Below are positions 37,401 through 51,900 of a stretch of 64,000 nt of DNA, one piece after another (the stretch's first letter is position 1; each line of letters opens with the position of its first letter). The position numbers and the translations under genes were made by a program. The notes beneath the pieces are model-generated. The model had not been told where the DNA came from and ran no database searches. It saw nothing but the letters and a program-made list of their open reading frames with translations. This DNA comes from Sipunculus nudus (lineage: Eukaryota; Annelida; Sipuncula; Golfingiida; Sipunculidae). Location: NCBI GenBank assembly GCA_026874595.1, contig CM049315.1, forward strand, positions 60,448,889 to 60,512,888. The letters are read 5' to 3'.

Positions 37401-39595
37401 TGCATACCCAGGTCTGGCGCATTCACAGGTCAGCTTATACACAGGTCAGCTTATACACAGGTCAGGCTTATACACAGGTCTGGCGCATACACAGTTATAT
37501 TCTTTTGTTTTAGTGTATGAGATAAATTATACTGTAAACTATTTGCAATTTTCTACTCAGAGCCATACATTCAACAATATTATGTGATTAAGAAATTTGC
37601 TCGTGGGTTTTGTGATACTTGATTTTGATAATATCAGTATACATAAAAGACAGACTAATTTTAATGATTTGTTTGTTCCACCTTTAGCAGTACCAAGCAA
37701 ACCAGTGAGTCAGACCAGCGTCAAATCCTTCAGAAAACCTGCAGAAAAGAGCGGGAACAAAGATGGCAAGCGGTTAGTGCCAAGTATAATATTTTTAGTT
37801 CTTTGAAGATGGCATTCCAGAACAATGAAAATACAATTATAATACAGAATACCTTAAGTTTCAGCTTTCAGAGCTAATAGGGGTAATATTTGTTAGCATT
37901 TCAGATTTGGCTTTATTTGAGCTACACACTGTATATCTGGCTTGTAAATTGACTTGCAGGTACCTCAAGACTTATTGGACAGTTTGGATACATTGAGAGC
38001 CAAATGTCATGTGTAGCAAAAATAATTGCCATGCCTGAGCCGTCTGCTTTGATTAAATTGTTCTCAAAATAAGATCAAGGTGACAGATTATGATCCAATC
38101 TTTAAGGCTTTATCATGTGACCAAATTCAATGGATAGTTTTAATTAATGTTTATATAATTATTTGGTATCCTGTCTGCACAGCTTTCATGCACAATAAAA
38201 AAGAGGTGAAAATGTTGTAATGTAGGTGGTGCCACAAGTTTGGCAGTTAGATACTGCTAACAAAGGTTCTTCAGCACAAAATATATTGGAACAATTGATG
38301 CAGCCATTCCTCAGGAAAGAGGCCATCATAAGGTCAAGGTTACTCTTTTATTATTGTTATTGTATCCCCAGACAAAGTTGGGGGATACTATGTTTTCATG
38401 ACGATTCCGCTGCCGCCGCCGTCGCACCGTGGTTGGTGCAATAACTCAAAAAATATTTCACGGATCTTTACCAAACTTGGTATATGTATAGATATGGGTG
38501 AGAGGACGAGACCTATTTAAAGTGAGGTCATGACCTTTACTAGGAGAGTGTCCTTGACCTTGAGTAGGTCCAGTTTTAGGGAAAATCAAACAAATTCTTA
38601 AATATCTGAAGAAATCTTGCATTGATTGATCCCAAAATCAAGTTGATCAAAGATCATGGATAGGGTTGTCAAGTTCTAGAAACTGGTGGCGCCACCTATT
38701 ATTCTTTGCTTGTTTTCGTGCCTTTTAATACCCCCAAAATGGTATGGTGACTGTACCTCAAATTCTTACAAAGTTATTGCGCTAACATCATTTAAACAAG
38801 AAAACAACACAAGGTCTTCTGCAAAAGGCAAAGCTATCCAAGATCTTTGGTCAATTTGTTTTTGGAATATCCATGAATCCCTTACTGAGATATTAAAGAT
38901 TTTGTGTGAATTTCACAAAATATAGGAATATTCAAGGTCAAGGCCACTCTCATAGAAAAGCTCATGACCCCAATTTAAATAAACATCATCCCATAACCCA
39001 TATCTATGTATATGCATAATATAAAAGAAATCTGTCCATTAGTTCTTTAATTATAATGCTCACAGTACTGTCAAGTGGCAATTTCGGGGGTATTAAAAGG
39101 CACGAAAACAAGCAAAGAATAATAGGTGGCGCCACCAGTTTCTAGAACTTGACAACCCTATCCAAACAAGCGACGGTTCATGATCTTTCCCTGGTGCTGC
39201 TGACTTAATTTCGTTGCTTTTTATAGTAATGATCGTTTTAGTTATGCATATTGTTTTTTATATGAGGTTACTACTGTTGTTTATAGTTATAACTAACAAG
39301 ACACACTTAGAACAGACAGGACCTATGCTTGATCCTGACTTAATCTCGTCGTTTGTTAGTAAAGATCGTTTTATATTCTGCTTATTGTTTTTATTGGGTT
39401 AGTATTGTTGTTTTTCGTAATAACCGATTCACTTAAAACAGAGGTTCCTAAAAATAGTAACAGTTCATGATCGAAACTTTATAAAAAGCTTGTAGAGTAA
39501 AATAATTCAATATCATGCGGACTTCATGTTCAACTTGTAAAAAAAAAGAAAATGTTATGACTGTTTAAACATATTTTCTTATTGTCCCTTTCTCT

Positions 39596-39649
<54 letters not shown>

Positions 39650-39763
39650 TTTTACCATTCTCGCTTTCGTCCATTCTCTCCTTCCATTGTCATCTTTATT
39701 TTTTTTATTGATTTCCCTATGCATCTCTCCGTTCACTATCATTGCTTAGCAGTAGTTAATCGT

Positions 39764-39813
<50 letters not shown>

Positions 39814-42800
39814 TCTGCGTTTGAATATTGTTCTTGATACAATGTTTGTTCATTAGAGATCTGCTCAATTACCAAGCATGGAATGAGGTGAAGGATGCTC
39901 CGGTTACTGTTATTACAGCATTAATTACATCAAAAGGTTAACAAAAGGCCTTTGATCATAAACTATTTGTGTGCACGGTCTCTACACATCCGTTTGATGT
40001 GGATAGATTCCATTTAACCAAACGAGTAAATGATTAATTGAAAAGTTCATAGTCCATAGTTCCAAAAATAGCAAGGTCCAAAGCTTTGAAATGTGAAAAT
40101 TTTTAAAAAGTTAATAAGTTTATTTAAAAAAATGGACTGTTATTTTCAACAAAACAATATAAATAGGTGTTCAGGGCTGTCGCCCTGGTATATGCCGCTC
40201 AGAATCACCGTCCCTTTCCACCAGTCTCATGTGTTGTGCATTATTCGGCGATTATAAAACGAACCCTTAAACAGACAAACATCATGCGCTTAATTTAAAA
40301 TTTATTTATATTGGCACATTTTAATAGCTTTTGCTAATATTATAAAACATCTCGTCATAGCCAAACGATTCCCATTTAGTCGGTCGTACGGCTGATTGAT
40401 TTAACCTGAGTATTAACAAGGTTCCGCTACCGTCGTTTGTTAACTGCAACGGCACTCACTTGCAAAGGAGACAAAAAAGGAACGAGATTACGATAGGGGC
40501 AACACCATTTTTTTCCCACGGACCTGTCTGTTTTTCGTCAGTATATAGGGTTGGTTATTACGATAAACAATATTAGTGACAATACACATAAACGTTCTTT
40601 TATTGAATGTCGGCCAGTGCGGGGCGAGGCAAAAAGACTGCTATGACGGCCATGACAAGTCATGCGTGACTTGTGGCATGGCGGGTTACTGACTGGTTTA
40701 CCTGTACACACTGAAATTAGCATTCCGTCAACGTAATATTGTACTGCTTTAATCGTTTTTACTCCATGAATACTACAATGCCATTAAACATGAATATATA
40801 TCAAATTAACGGACGATTTCATATTAAAAAGTTAACATTCGGCAATCTGGGATTCGGCAAACTGGACTTTGTATTATGGGATTCGGCAGAATGGGAATCG
40901 GCAGACTGGCATGTAACCGCTGAAACAACTGTTATTGTTTTTTCTTACACTCTGCTACTTTATTAGAATAACAGTTCTATTTCTCTTCAATAAGTAGTTT
41001 TTTCTCACACTGGCCTCAATAGATTTTCTAGTGAACTGCTAATCTAGTTCTTCTCCATACTCCTCCACGTGTCTGTGTTCTGTCTTCGCATGGCGCAACT
41101 CATCAGTGTACCATGACGTATTTGGTCTGAGTTTAATGCGTTTAGTCCACAGGGGTGCCTGACGATCCACTACAGTCTGTACACCCCTAATTTATGGTTC
41201 TACAAATTCATCAACAGAATACACACAGCATAATGGTCGCCGGATAGATTTCCTTTTGTGTCAGACAAACAAGGATCAAGCACTAACGGTTCCTTTGCCA
41301 TAAACTCTTCTAATCAGGATTGAAAAGGCCAAGACCTGTAAAATATATTTTTATACATGCAAACTTCCAATGAAATCTGTCAATTATAATCTGTGCTATA
41401 TTAGGCCAAACAATTTCATTTGCCCAAGAGTCATGTTGATCCCTACAAAAAAACTGTCATTCCTGCATCGGTCAAAGTCCCTCCAATTTCACACCTGGGT
41501 GTGAAGTTTCTGAGAAAGATTGCAGGCAACATCACCTGGACCTTTTGAACTAAATTCTTTATCCAGCCAATTTCAGTCCATTACACAGCATTAATCACAT
41601 GTTAGGCCTAGGAAGTTGCAACATGACTTCTGGAAAACTCAAATAAGGCCATGGTGACTCAAGGCCAAAACATGATTTAATATGCTTGAAGGACAGGTTC
41701 TTCTTATGTTCAAGGCAGCTGGTGAGATATTTTGCATTAGATCATTTTATTGTTCAAAATAAGATTGCCTTGTTCAAATATGTATCACAGAAAGTTTGAT
41801 CAGTTCTTTAAAAATGTCACGAGTAGGTGTAAACTTATATTTGAATTTGACCTATTTAAACCTATTTAAGATATAAAGTTCATACAAAAGAGTATTTCCA
41901 GTGATGGATATTTTGATTGCCTTAGAACTTACCAGCACTCTGTGTTTTCATCACAGTTAGCCTTCTTTGTCTCAGACAATTGGTGGTGCCACCTGAGAAT
42001 CATTTATTTAGATTCAAGTTTAAAGAGTTCATGGTGACCGACAAATAGCACTATTTCACTACTACATTTTCTGTTGAGGCACAAATATCAAACATTATCA
42101 TTTAGTCAAACATATACCCCTGTCATCATAGACAAATGAACAAAATCATGCAAACTAGCTCCTCACAAATATGACCAAATTTCTTCATTAATCGTCCACT
42201 TTGAGTGAAGCTTTTTAGTGAACCTGTGAGCTTATGCGATGGTGTGGCGTCGTCCGGTGTCTGTCGTCTGTACGTTAACCCATACTATCTTGTAAACGGC
42301 AAGAATTAGCATCACGAAATATTATGCATAAAATTAGTCATCTAAAAAACTCTATCGGATTTTGCTTATTTTTTGGCTAACTGCATTTTCTTAGATTTTA
42401 TAGGGAAAAAGCTAAAAAAGCTTAAAAAATCTTCTTCTCTGAATATGTTCAGCCAAATTGTCCAATATTTTACAGAAATGATTCCTGGAACAATCTCACT
42501 CAAGTTTGTTCGAATGGTTTAAGTTTGGTGATTTTTGGCCGAGTTACAGGAAGTTGAACTTAGTCATCTGTCCAAAAAAGCATACTAAAATTACAATCTC
42601 AGAAATGGCTTGAGCTATCATCACCAAAGTTTATGCCAATGTTGGTCACATGAGTCATATCTGAAATTGTGGTATTGGTGGCGCCACCTGCATCGGCCTT
42701 TTTTGTACGGGGGTCATCAATGCCTGTATCATACTGACAGCTACAAATAACTTCTTCTCTGGAACAAAATGGCAAAATTGTTTAATATTGCACAGAAATG

Positions 42801-45800
42801 ATCCTAGGGTAGTGCTTTCTGAAGTTTGTTCAAATGGTCTCAGTTCAGTGACTTTTGGCTAAGTTATTGGAAGCTGAATTTAGTCATATGCCATAAAAGC
42901 CCATTTTAGCTAAGTGGCTACAAAAATCTTCTTCTCATAAACCACTGGGCCAAATTCTGAATTCTCACACATTAATTATCCTTAGATGTTGATAATTCAA
43001 GTTTGTTCAAATGGTCTCAGTTCAGTGACTTTTGGCTGAGTTATGGGAAGCTGAATTTAGTCATATGCCATAACAGCCCATGTAAGCTAAGTGGCTACAA
43101 AAATCTTCTTCTCAAAAACCCCTGGGCCAAATTCTGAAATCTCACACATTAATTATCCTTAGATGTTGATAATTCAAGTTTGTTCAAATGGTCTCAGTTC
43201 AGTGACTTTTGGCTGAGTTATTGGAAGCTGAATTTAGTATTATGCCATAACAGCCCATGTTAGGTAAGTGGCTACAAAAATCATCTTATCAAAAACCACT
43301 GGGCCAAATTCTGAAATCTCACACATTAATTATCCTTAGAAGTTGATAATTCAAGTTTGTTCAAATGGTTTTGGTTAAGTGATTTTTGGCTGAGTTATGG
43401 GAAGCTGAACTTTGCTATTTTGCTGTATTTTCCCATATGAGTTATAAACCTACAAAACGTTTTTCGACTGATGAAACTGAGGCCAGTTTGTTTAATATTT
43501 TGCAAGAATAATACCCTGAATCATTCTAATAATAATCATCTTTTATGGTTCCAAAAATGAATTTTGGCTGAATCATAAAGATTGAATTGAGTCATTTTAC
43601 CATAAATGTTAGCTGTGTGAAGCAGATACATCTAGCCTAGCACCAGTTTATCAGCATCCATTACATCATGCCTCTAGACAATTAGATTTCAGAATATCTA
43701 TCGAAAATATTGACGAGAATGTTTTTTAAAAGCTTTTAAAAAATGTAGATTTATGATATTACATATCATCTGTACACTAACTCATAATTTCTCAGGAATA
43801 GCAGGAGCTACCATCCCCATATTTAATGCAATTATCAGTCACATATCAAATGTTGATATATTCAGCTTATTTTTGCTATCTGCATTTACTTAGATTTTAC
43901 AGGGAAAAAGCTGAAAAAAACTTTAAAATTCTTCTTCTTGTAAATAGTCCAGCCAAATTGTTCAATATTTTTACAGAAATGATCCCAGAGGCGAGCCTTC
44001 TCAAGTTTGTTCAAATGGTTTGTGTTGGATAAATGTTTGCAGAGTTACATAACAGGCCAAGATTGTGTATGTTTCTTGAATAGGTTGAGAAACTGCCAAC
44101 TGTTTCAGATTTGGCAACAGATCAAGAGTTCATTCAGTGCAGCCAAATATAGGTCAACAGTTCAATCAGTGCAGCCAAGCACAAGGCATGTGATCACCTC
44201 ATGGGCAGCATGTGATCATCTCATGGGTCACATGTGATCACCTCATGAGTATCATGTGATCACCTCATGGGTGTCATGCCCCTCAGGGCTGCATATGGAG
44301 CCAATCTGTGAGCTTATGCAATTGTGTGGCTACTATTTCAGATTTTGCAATAGGCAAAAGGTCAGCCTGGATTTATTTATAGCTTTGGCAGACTGCAAAC
44401 TGTGTCAGATTATGCAACAGGTCAGGAGTTCACTCAGTGCAGCTAGGTACAGGTCAAAAGTTCACTCAGTCTAGCCAGGTGCAGGTCAAGAGTTCACTCA
44501 GTGCAGTAGCCTGAGCCAGTAATTTGTCACAGTACACTTGGGGCAACAGCCTTTCTCACCTAAGCTGGTCAGCCCTATGCATCAGACTCAAGGTAAGTTT
44601 GATGTATTGGCCTTATATTCTGACCTGTCTATGTGTCTTTAATGGCTCTCTCGTTCACAAGACAGGTGTCGCCATCTACAATGACTTTTGCAAAGTGTAT
44701 GTGCCTGCTTAATTCTACGGAGGAATTTGATATATCAGCCTGAAATTGGGCATATTTATACATGTCAACTAGCTTTGTTGTATACAAGACTGGTGGTGCC
44801 ACCTACAATAATTTTTGTGTTGTGTGCACCCATGCCAGAATTTCAGCAGTGATGTTTGTGTATTGTTTCTTGTTCAAAATGTTTAGTACTTGCATTGTTC
44901 ATATATATGAAAAGTAGTGATTCAGCATTGAAGCGTTATACCTGGTGTATATCCATATGCACAGGTTCCCATTAGGCCTGTAGGCCTTGTTTATTCTAAA
45001 GTTCTGATTTCTCAGTGATAGCTGTGTTTACATTTTTGTATTTTTTTTGCATTTTGATCATGAAAAGCTTCTTCAGTTGTATAAGACTGTTCAAACCACC
45101 GACCAACAAATAGTTAAATTTTATGCAATTTAATGGAAATGTTTAAAATTAACATTCATTGAGCAGTATTATATTTCAGATTGGACCATTAAATTAAAGG
45201 ATGTGAAATGACATATAAACTTGACATATAAATCAAATACAACAAATTCAGGCCAGCCAGTTCTGTAAAAGTGTCACCAAAAGGTATGAAATGTCACTTA
45301 TAGTTGAAATGTTCTGGTTGATATAAGTCACAGTGTAGCAGGTTGTTCTTATCAGCTGAATGATATGACCCATTGGTCACTTGTAACTGTGTGGGGTCTT
45401 GATCAGGAACATTTGCCTAATTAAAAATATACAAAGAAATAATAATAGTAATAGTAATAACAATAATAATTGTAATCTTGAGTTTGTTTTGACCTCTTGC
45501 AGTCCCAGGCCAATTATACAGGTGCTGGATGCCAGACCCATGAGTGAGGTGAACTTCAGGGGCCAGCAAGAAACAAGTCCTAAACTAGCACACAGTCAGC
45601 AAGCAACAATACCTAAACCAGCAAACAGTCTGCAAGCAACAAGTCCTAAGCAAGCACATGGTCAGTAAGCAACAAGTCCTAAACTAGAACCCAGCCAGAA
45701 AACAACAAATCCTATACCAGCACACAGTCGGCAAGCAACAAGTCCTAAATCTGCACACAGTCAGCAAGCAACAAGTCCTAAATCTGCACACAGTCAGCAA

Positions 45801-45948
45801 GCAACAAGTCCTAAATCTGCACACAGTCAGCAAGCAACAAGACCTAAATCTGCACACAGTCAGCAAGCAACAAGTCCAAGTCTTATATGATCTTTTCAAC
45901 TTCTTCTTACCCAAGGCAGGAAATACAATCACTTTAGTTTTGAATGAA

Positions 45949-45987
<39 letters not shown>

Positions 45988-48900
45988 TATAGCATAAATA
46001 GGATTAAATGAGTACCAAATCAGCTTTTAAAATGGCAGCTTTGATAATAGAAAATTTAGTTATTGTAGTATTTCATTTTTCTGCTAGCTTATTATATATA
46101 TGAAATATGTTCACCAATATTGGATATTAGTTGTAAGAAACTGATGGTGCCATATATTATTCCCTTTAATTAATATACAAGTTAAATGGTTGGATTGAGA
46201 CTGAAAAAATAGCAGTTATTTTACCACTCTGCAATATATATACTGTGGTTGCCTCTATATCTGCGGGTCTGAATTTTTCACCGTTTTTGTATTTTTTAAA
46301 AGTTTTTCGGGTTCCTTTTATGCGCTTTATCATTAGTCTAGTAGTATATTTTATTGTCAAATATGAAACTATGAACTGTAATGACCATATTATTTCCTAA
46401 ACAGCAGATATCACTATTATCTAGGACTACTATTTCTCCAACCGGATATTGCATGTATTTGAACAGTCACTGACAGCAGAGCCGACACAAGCGGGAAGCA
46501 TCGATCCCGGTGGTTAAAATTAGTTCAGGGCCAATGCTCATTCCAAACAACTCATAATTAACTGTTCTATACGGCAATTTGGCCCCATAATGAACTGTGA
46601 CCTTTCAAATATATTCCAAATTCACGTCATCACTATCCAGTCAATCATCATTTGGCGCGTCATGATTTCGGTAGTGACATCATTAATCCTTTTCACAGTT
46701 ACAAGGTGCCGCTACCCTAGCGGCAACATTCACTATTTTAGTGGCAAATTTTATTTATTGACAATAACTAAAGGCTGCACAATGTGAAAGAGTATCTTCT
46801 ACTCAATATTCATTTTAAGCAGCACTGGATGTCATCTGGCTTGGCACACATGCATGTAATTTTTTACACTTTCTTGACTCCAGCCATATGCCAGGCCGCA
46901 GGAAAAACTGCCAGGCGCGCCCACCGGGTCAGCACATCCCTGCAAAGGGTCACAGTTTTTGCATGTAAACCGACCAATATTATTTTAAATGGGCCCTGTT
47001 ATTCTCACCGAATCACTTAAAGTATATGCACCAGGCTCGATGGACATCACTACGTAGCGGAAGATTAATCTCAACTGTAGCCAACTATTGGCAGCTACTG
47101 AAATTAACGATTATGTCCTGGTACATATATGCATTCAAAACTGCGTGGCTTCAATTTCGCGGTCGGAGAGCGACTGTGAATATCGCGAATTGGAAACCAC
47201 CACAAATAAGAAGACAACCACAGTATTTTTTTAACTATATAGCTAGAGAAATGTGTTTTGAGAATCACACACTTACAACAGGATATTAGATATTGATTAA
47301 AAAAAATACAGATTGGTTCAGTGTAAATTATCATGTCTGCTATTTTGTGATTTTTAGATGTATACATGTACTATAAATTATTTCCTATATTTACCCAGCT
47401 CCTAACCTACCAGCAAGGCCTCCACCTCCCTCACCGAAGCAGCCAGCTGAGGCAGGCATGAGAGCTCCACCAGTACCTAAATCCAGAGACACACTCATTC
47501 CAGGACTGGATGAACCTCCTCCAAAGATACCTGACAGGTGGCTAAGTATCTTTATTACTGGTCTGCTGATGTGATATTTTATCACCAAGGTTTGATACTT
47601 ACACAGGAACAAATGATTAAATCTTTACTGACATTTTGCATTTATTATTTGCTTCAACATTACAACATGTAATGTTTAAGGAAAATTTGTCCCAGGAAAA
47701 CATCACTGTCTTGTCTGATTTCAACATTCTGAGGCTGTTGATGCCATGGATGAAAATCCTCAGCTTTACTGAGTTAGTGTTGCCAATTGCCTCCACCTAA
47801 TTTTTTTCACACTTTCTTCAGGTTTCTTTTATTCAATGAGAATAGCTAATTAGCTGTGTAAGCAGGTCAGTTAGCATGACTTATCATCTGTTTGTTTAAA
47901 TGATGTTTATTTTGTGAATGTCCTCTCTGTTACCTAGGCTCCCTCAGCCTTGCATATCCTGAATTTTAAATGTAGATACAGAAATGTGTATTAAGCCTGA
48001 TATGACATTGCTGGTGAATACTATATGCTTCAGGTCAAGCTCCCTAGAAGAACAAGAAGTTGAAGTAAAAGATAAACCCAGACCCTCCCCAAGAGCAGAG
48101 CTACGGAAAAAAACAATCCCCCAACCAAGACCAAGGCCACGACCTACATCTGTAGCAGATATGACAGATGTCAAGGTCAGAGAGATAAGAGCCCCACCAG
48201 CAAGACCTAAATCAGTCATGGTGTTACCCCCGAGGCCAGCAGCCCCATTCAGAGCTCGTCATGGTGTGCCTCATCAGGACACTGAGATGAGTACACCAGA
48301 ATCACTGGAAAATCAGGTAGAAATCATCAGTACTTCATCAAGCCATACTGACAGTGGCACGTTTCACAAAACAGGACCTACTATTATACGACCCCAGCCT
48401 GTTATAAAGACTCCTGTAGCAGACACTCCTCAAAAACCAGGTGTAGACAAGTCTGATGAAGTGACAGGAGAGGTTACGACAGTTGATAGGAAAGCAGTGC
48501 CACCTGGTGAGGAGAGAGTACATGCAAGAGAGGCTGGAACAGGCAAGATCTCTGTCCAAGCAGCAGCAGCATTTATACAACCAGTGCAGACATCTGTAGT
48601 CCTTTTATCACGGGGCTCTGAGAGTAAAACTTGTGCAGCACAGACATCACTTGATCCACAGACAAACTCCACAAAACCTGCACTCACCCCCAAACCAAAA
48701 ATAGCAGCAAAGCCGTCACTTAAAGGAAAACCAGGAGCAGGTCTCCCCAGCAAACCATTGATCTCCCCATCAGCCTCCGCATCAAGTCCAGAGACAGTGA
48801 CTGTGACACATTCCTCCTGTGGCGAATCCTTAATAAACAACGCATTCCTGAACTTGAATAAGGTTGACTATGGAAATGAAGACTTCAGCAAAAGACAAAA

Positions 48901-51900
48901 TGAAAACTCAGAGTGTCCATCAACTGAAAGTAAGCAAAAATCTGTTGGATATGATAAGCCACTACCCAGGAAGCCAACAGTTATTGGAGTACCCAGATCA
49001 AGGACACCCGTGGAAAAGAAAAAAGTACAGGCAGCAGAAAAGAGTGACGCAAGTCAGGATGGTGAGGATCAGAGTGACGCAAGTCAGGATGGTCAGGATC
49101 AGAGTGACGCAAGTCAGGTTAGTCAGGATCAAAGTGACTCAAAATCAAAGGGGTATGAAAACAAACCGCTCCCACCTAAACCTGCCAAAAAAAGGCCAAC
49201 TATAATAGGAAGACCCAAGTCCAAGCTAATTACAGAGCAGGCAGATAACGAGCATAAATCAGATACTCATGTCATCAGTCCTCCTCACACACAGGGGGAT
49301 ACCAGGTCAGGTGAGATCAAAACTCCATATTTGCAGAATGATACCAGTTTGAGTGAGATCAAATTTCAACAGATGCAGAATGATCCCAGTTTGAATGAGA
49401 TCAAAATTCAACAGGGTGAATCTGGTTCTGTTGAGCCGCTCATTGAGGTTATGAAGAGTCAAACTGATTCAAAACACGAGGAGTCCAGCTCAGACCTGCC
49501 CACTTCTCAGCCATTTATTGCTACTGCTTCGTCAGAACGACCTCAGGAACGATTACTGGATGTAGAACAAAAGACTGAGAAGAAGTCTCCTGGTCGACCA
49601 CCTCCTGTAAACCATGCACCACAGAGGCCTCAAGCACCTCCTGCCAGACCTCCACAAGCCAACCCACAGTATGTCTGCAACATTTATAGATCCTCTCCTT
49701 GTCACAATACTATATATGTGAGGTATAATAATGATCAGTTTTAGTTCAGCTGTGAGCTTTTGCCATGTCTTCACAAATTACATGCATCCTTTGTCTGTTA
49801 GCAACCCAAAATTAGGCAACTTTAATATCTAATACTTTTTTAGCACAACTGACTGAAAATCATCTGAGCTAAAGCAGTTACGGGCTGTCCGACCATCAGT
49901 TAACAGGGCACAAATCTTACAGGTTGATTCTGTATGTTAACCCATACTATCTCGAAAAAGGCAAAAGCTAGCATCACCAAATTTTATGCAAAACATTATT
50001 CATCTAAAAAACTCTATCCGATTTTGCTAATTTTTTGGCTAACTGCATTTTCTTAGATTTTTGAAGGAAAAAGCTTTAAAACCCTATAAAATTCTTCTTC
50101 TTCTAAACTGTTTAGCCAAATTGTCCAGTTTTTCAGAGAAATGATTCCTGGAACAATCTCTCTAAAATTTGTTCAAATGGTTCAAGTTCGGTGATTTTTG
50201 GCTAAACTTAGTCAGCTGTCCAAAAAAGCATACTAAAATTACAATCTCAGAAATGGCTGGAGCTGTCATCACCAAAATTTTATTTCTCGTTCACAAGACA
50301 GGTGTCACCACCTACAATGACTTTTGCACACTGTATGTGCCTGCTTATTTCTCAGAAGGAATTTGATATATCAACCTGAAATTGGGCATATTTATACATA
50401 TCAGATAGCTTCATCATATACAGGACTGGTGATGCCAGTTGCGATCATTTTTGTGTAGTGTGCACCAAAGCCAAAGTTTCAGCAATGATGTTTGTGTAAT
50501 TGGTTCTTGTTCAAAATGTTTAGTACTTGCATTGTTCATATACATGTTACATATGTACTTGAAAAAGTAATGGTCCAGCATTGAAGCATTATATTTATAC
50601 CTGGTGTACATCCCATTGAACAGGTTTACAGGCCTTGTTTATTTCTCGATCACCTATCATCATGCAAAGTAGTTCACAGAGTAAACATTTGACTCCTGAG
50701 TCTCTTGTTGCTATATATATTTGTATATTTTTAGAGTTACATTGATTAAATGTGCCATAAAGCAGGGATAATGTATACCATATTTCCTAGATCAGATGCT
50801 GGGCCTTAAATAGTTTCCTGCCAGGTCAAAACATGGTCTTAAAAAAATAAACACCTATCTTAAATTGAAGCTGGTCTTGTTCAGAGGCCAGTTGCTAGAG
50901 TAGTTTCCTTGTGCTGTTATTATAAGCTTTATAATAATGTTTTGAAATGCATTCCTAAAGGTTACATAAATATGACATTCAACAGGCTTATTTAGGGTAA
51001 TTTTCTAAGTTTTATGCCTAGCTGAATACTTTTTTTTTTAAAGAAAGGCTGGTTTTAAATAGCTTTGCTTTGTTTAATCCCAGGTAAAAGCAGAGTTTAG
51101 GCTTCTAATCAAGGAAATATGGTACAGGTAATAATATGTTATTATCAAAAAGAAAATAAGGTTTTAATTAATTTAAAAATTCCTGTTTATTATAGCAGAA
51201 AGGACACAACAAGTACAGATGCATCACAGCCTGTCAAAATGCCCCCTGCGAAACCTCCCAGAGCCAGACCTACAGTCAAAGGTCAGATTTATCAGGGGAT
51301 ATTCAGAGGTTTATAATACATCACAATTGCATTACATTTACATTATACTGATCAGCTAACAACTTTGGATTTAATAGCTCCATTAGCTCTAGGTAACCTG
51401 GGTTTTTAATGATCAGCTTTCAACAGTGCATTGACATCTTCACTTGCTTTTAGTCATTTGGTTATAGTGATTAGCAGTTTGTTATTGCTGACCACTGCTG
51501 AAAGAAAAACAGTCATGTGTCATTGCTTTAAGTTCTATAGCATGGCTGAGTAGACATACGTAGCAAGAAGTTATATGTAAGCATCTAGAATAAACATCTG
51601 TTTCTAAGCCTACATAGTAAACATACACTTTCAGAAATAATTTACATTGTGGCTGGGAGTTGGCTTTGTGTGGAGAATTGCTGAATAATGAAAATTTTGA
51701 AAATAAGTTTGCATGTTGTCCACTTAGATGATACTTAGTAAGGACATGATGGTTTTGTTTTGCAGACGGCCCCCCTGACTTGCCTGAACGCCCAGGTCCA
51801 GGTCACCCGCTCTTCCACTACACGGTAACAGGGCCTCATGGGATAGCTATATATGACTACAACACTGCTGAGAAAGATGAGCTGTCATTCACTGTCAGTA

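Noticed and set aside
36843-37587. 185- and 123-codon frames with repeated HRSGLYTG
   Set aside because: Artefact of the 17-bp array. Codon phase drifts with unit length and no exon signals are present.
45684-45932. Minus-strand frame of CCLLTVCRFRT repeats
   Set aside because: Shadow of the 33-bp repeat.
47984-48033. ATG at 47984 as start of the 586-codon frame
   Set aside because: A good acceptor at 48032-48033 and in-phase upstream exons show the frame before it is intronic. The apparent tail after 49668 is likewise past a donor.
48430-48840. 136-codon minus-strand frame opposite the long exon
   Set aside because: Antisense shadow of the biased coding sequence of exon 6.
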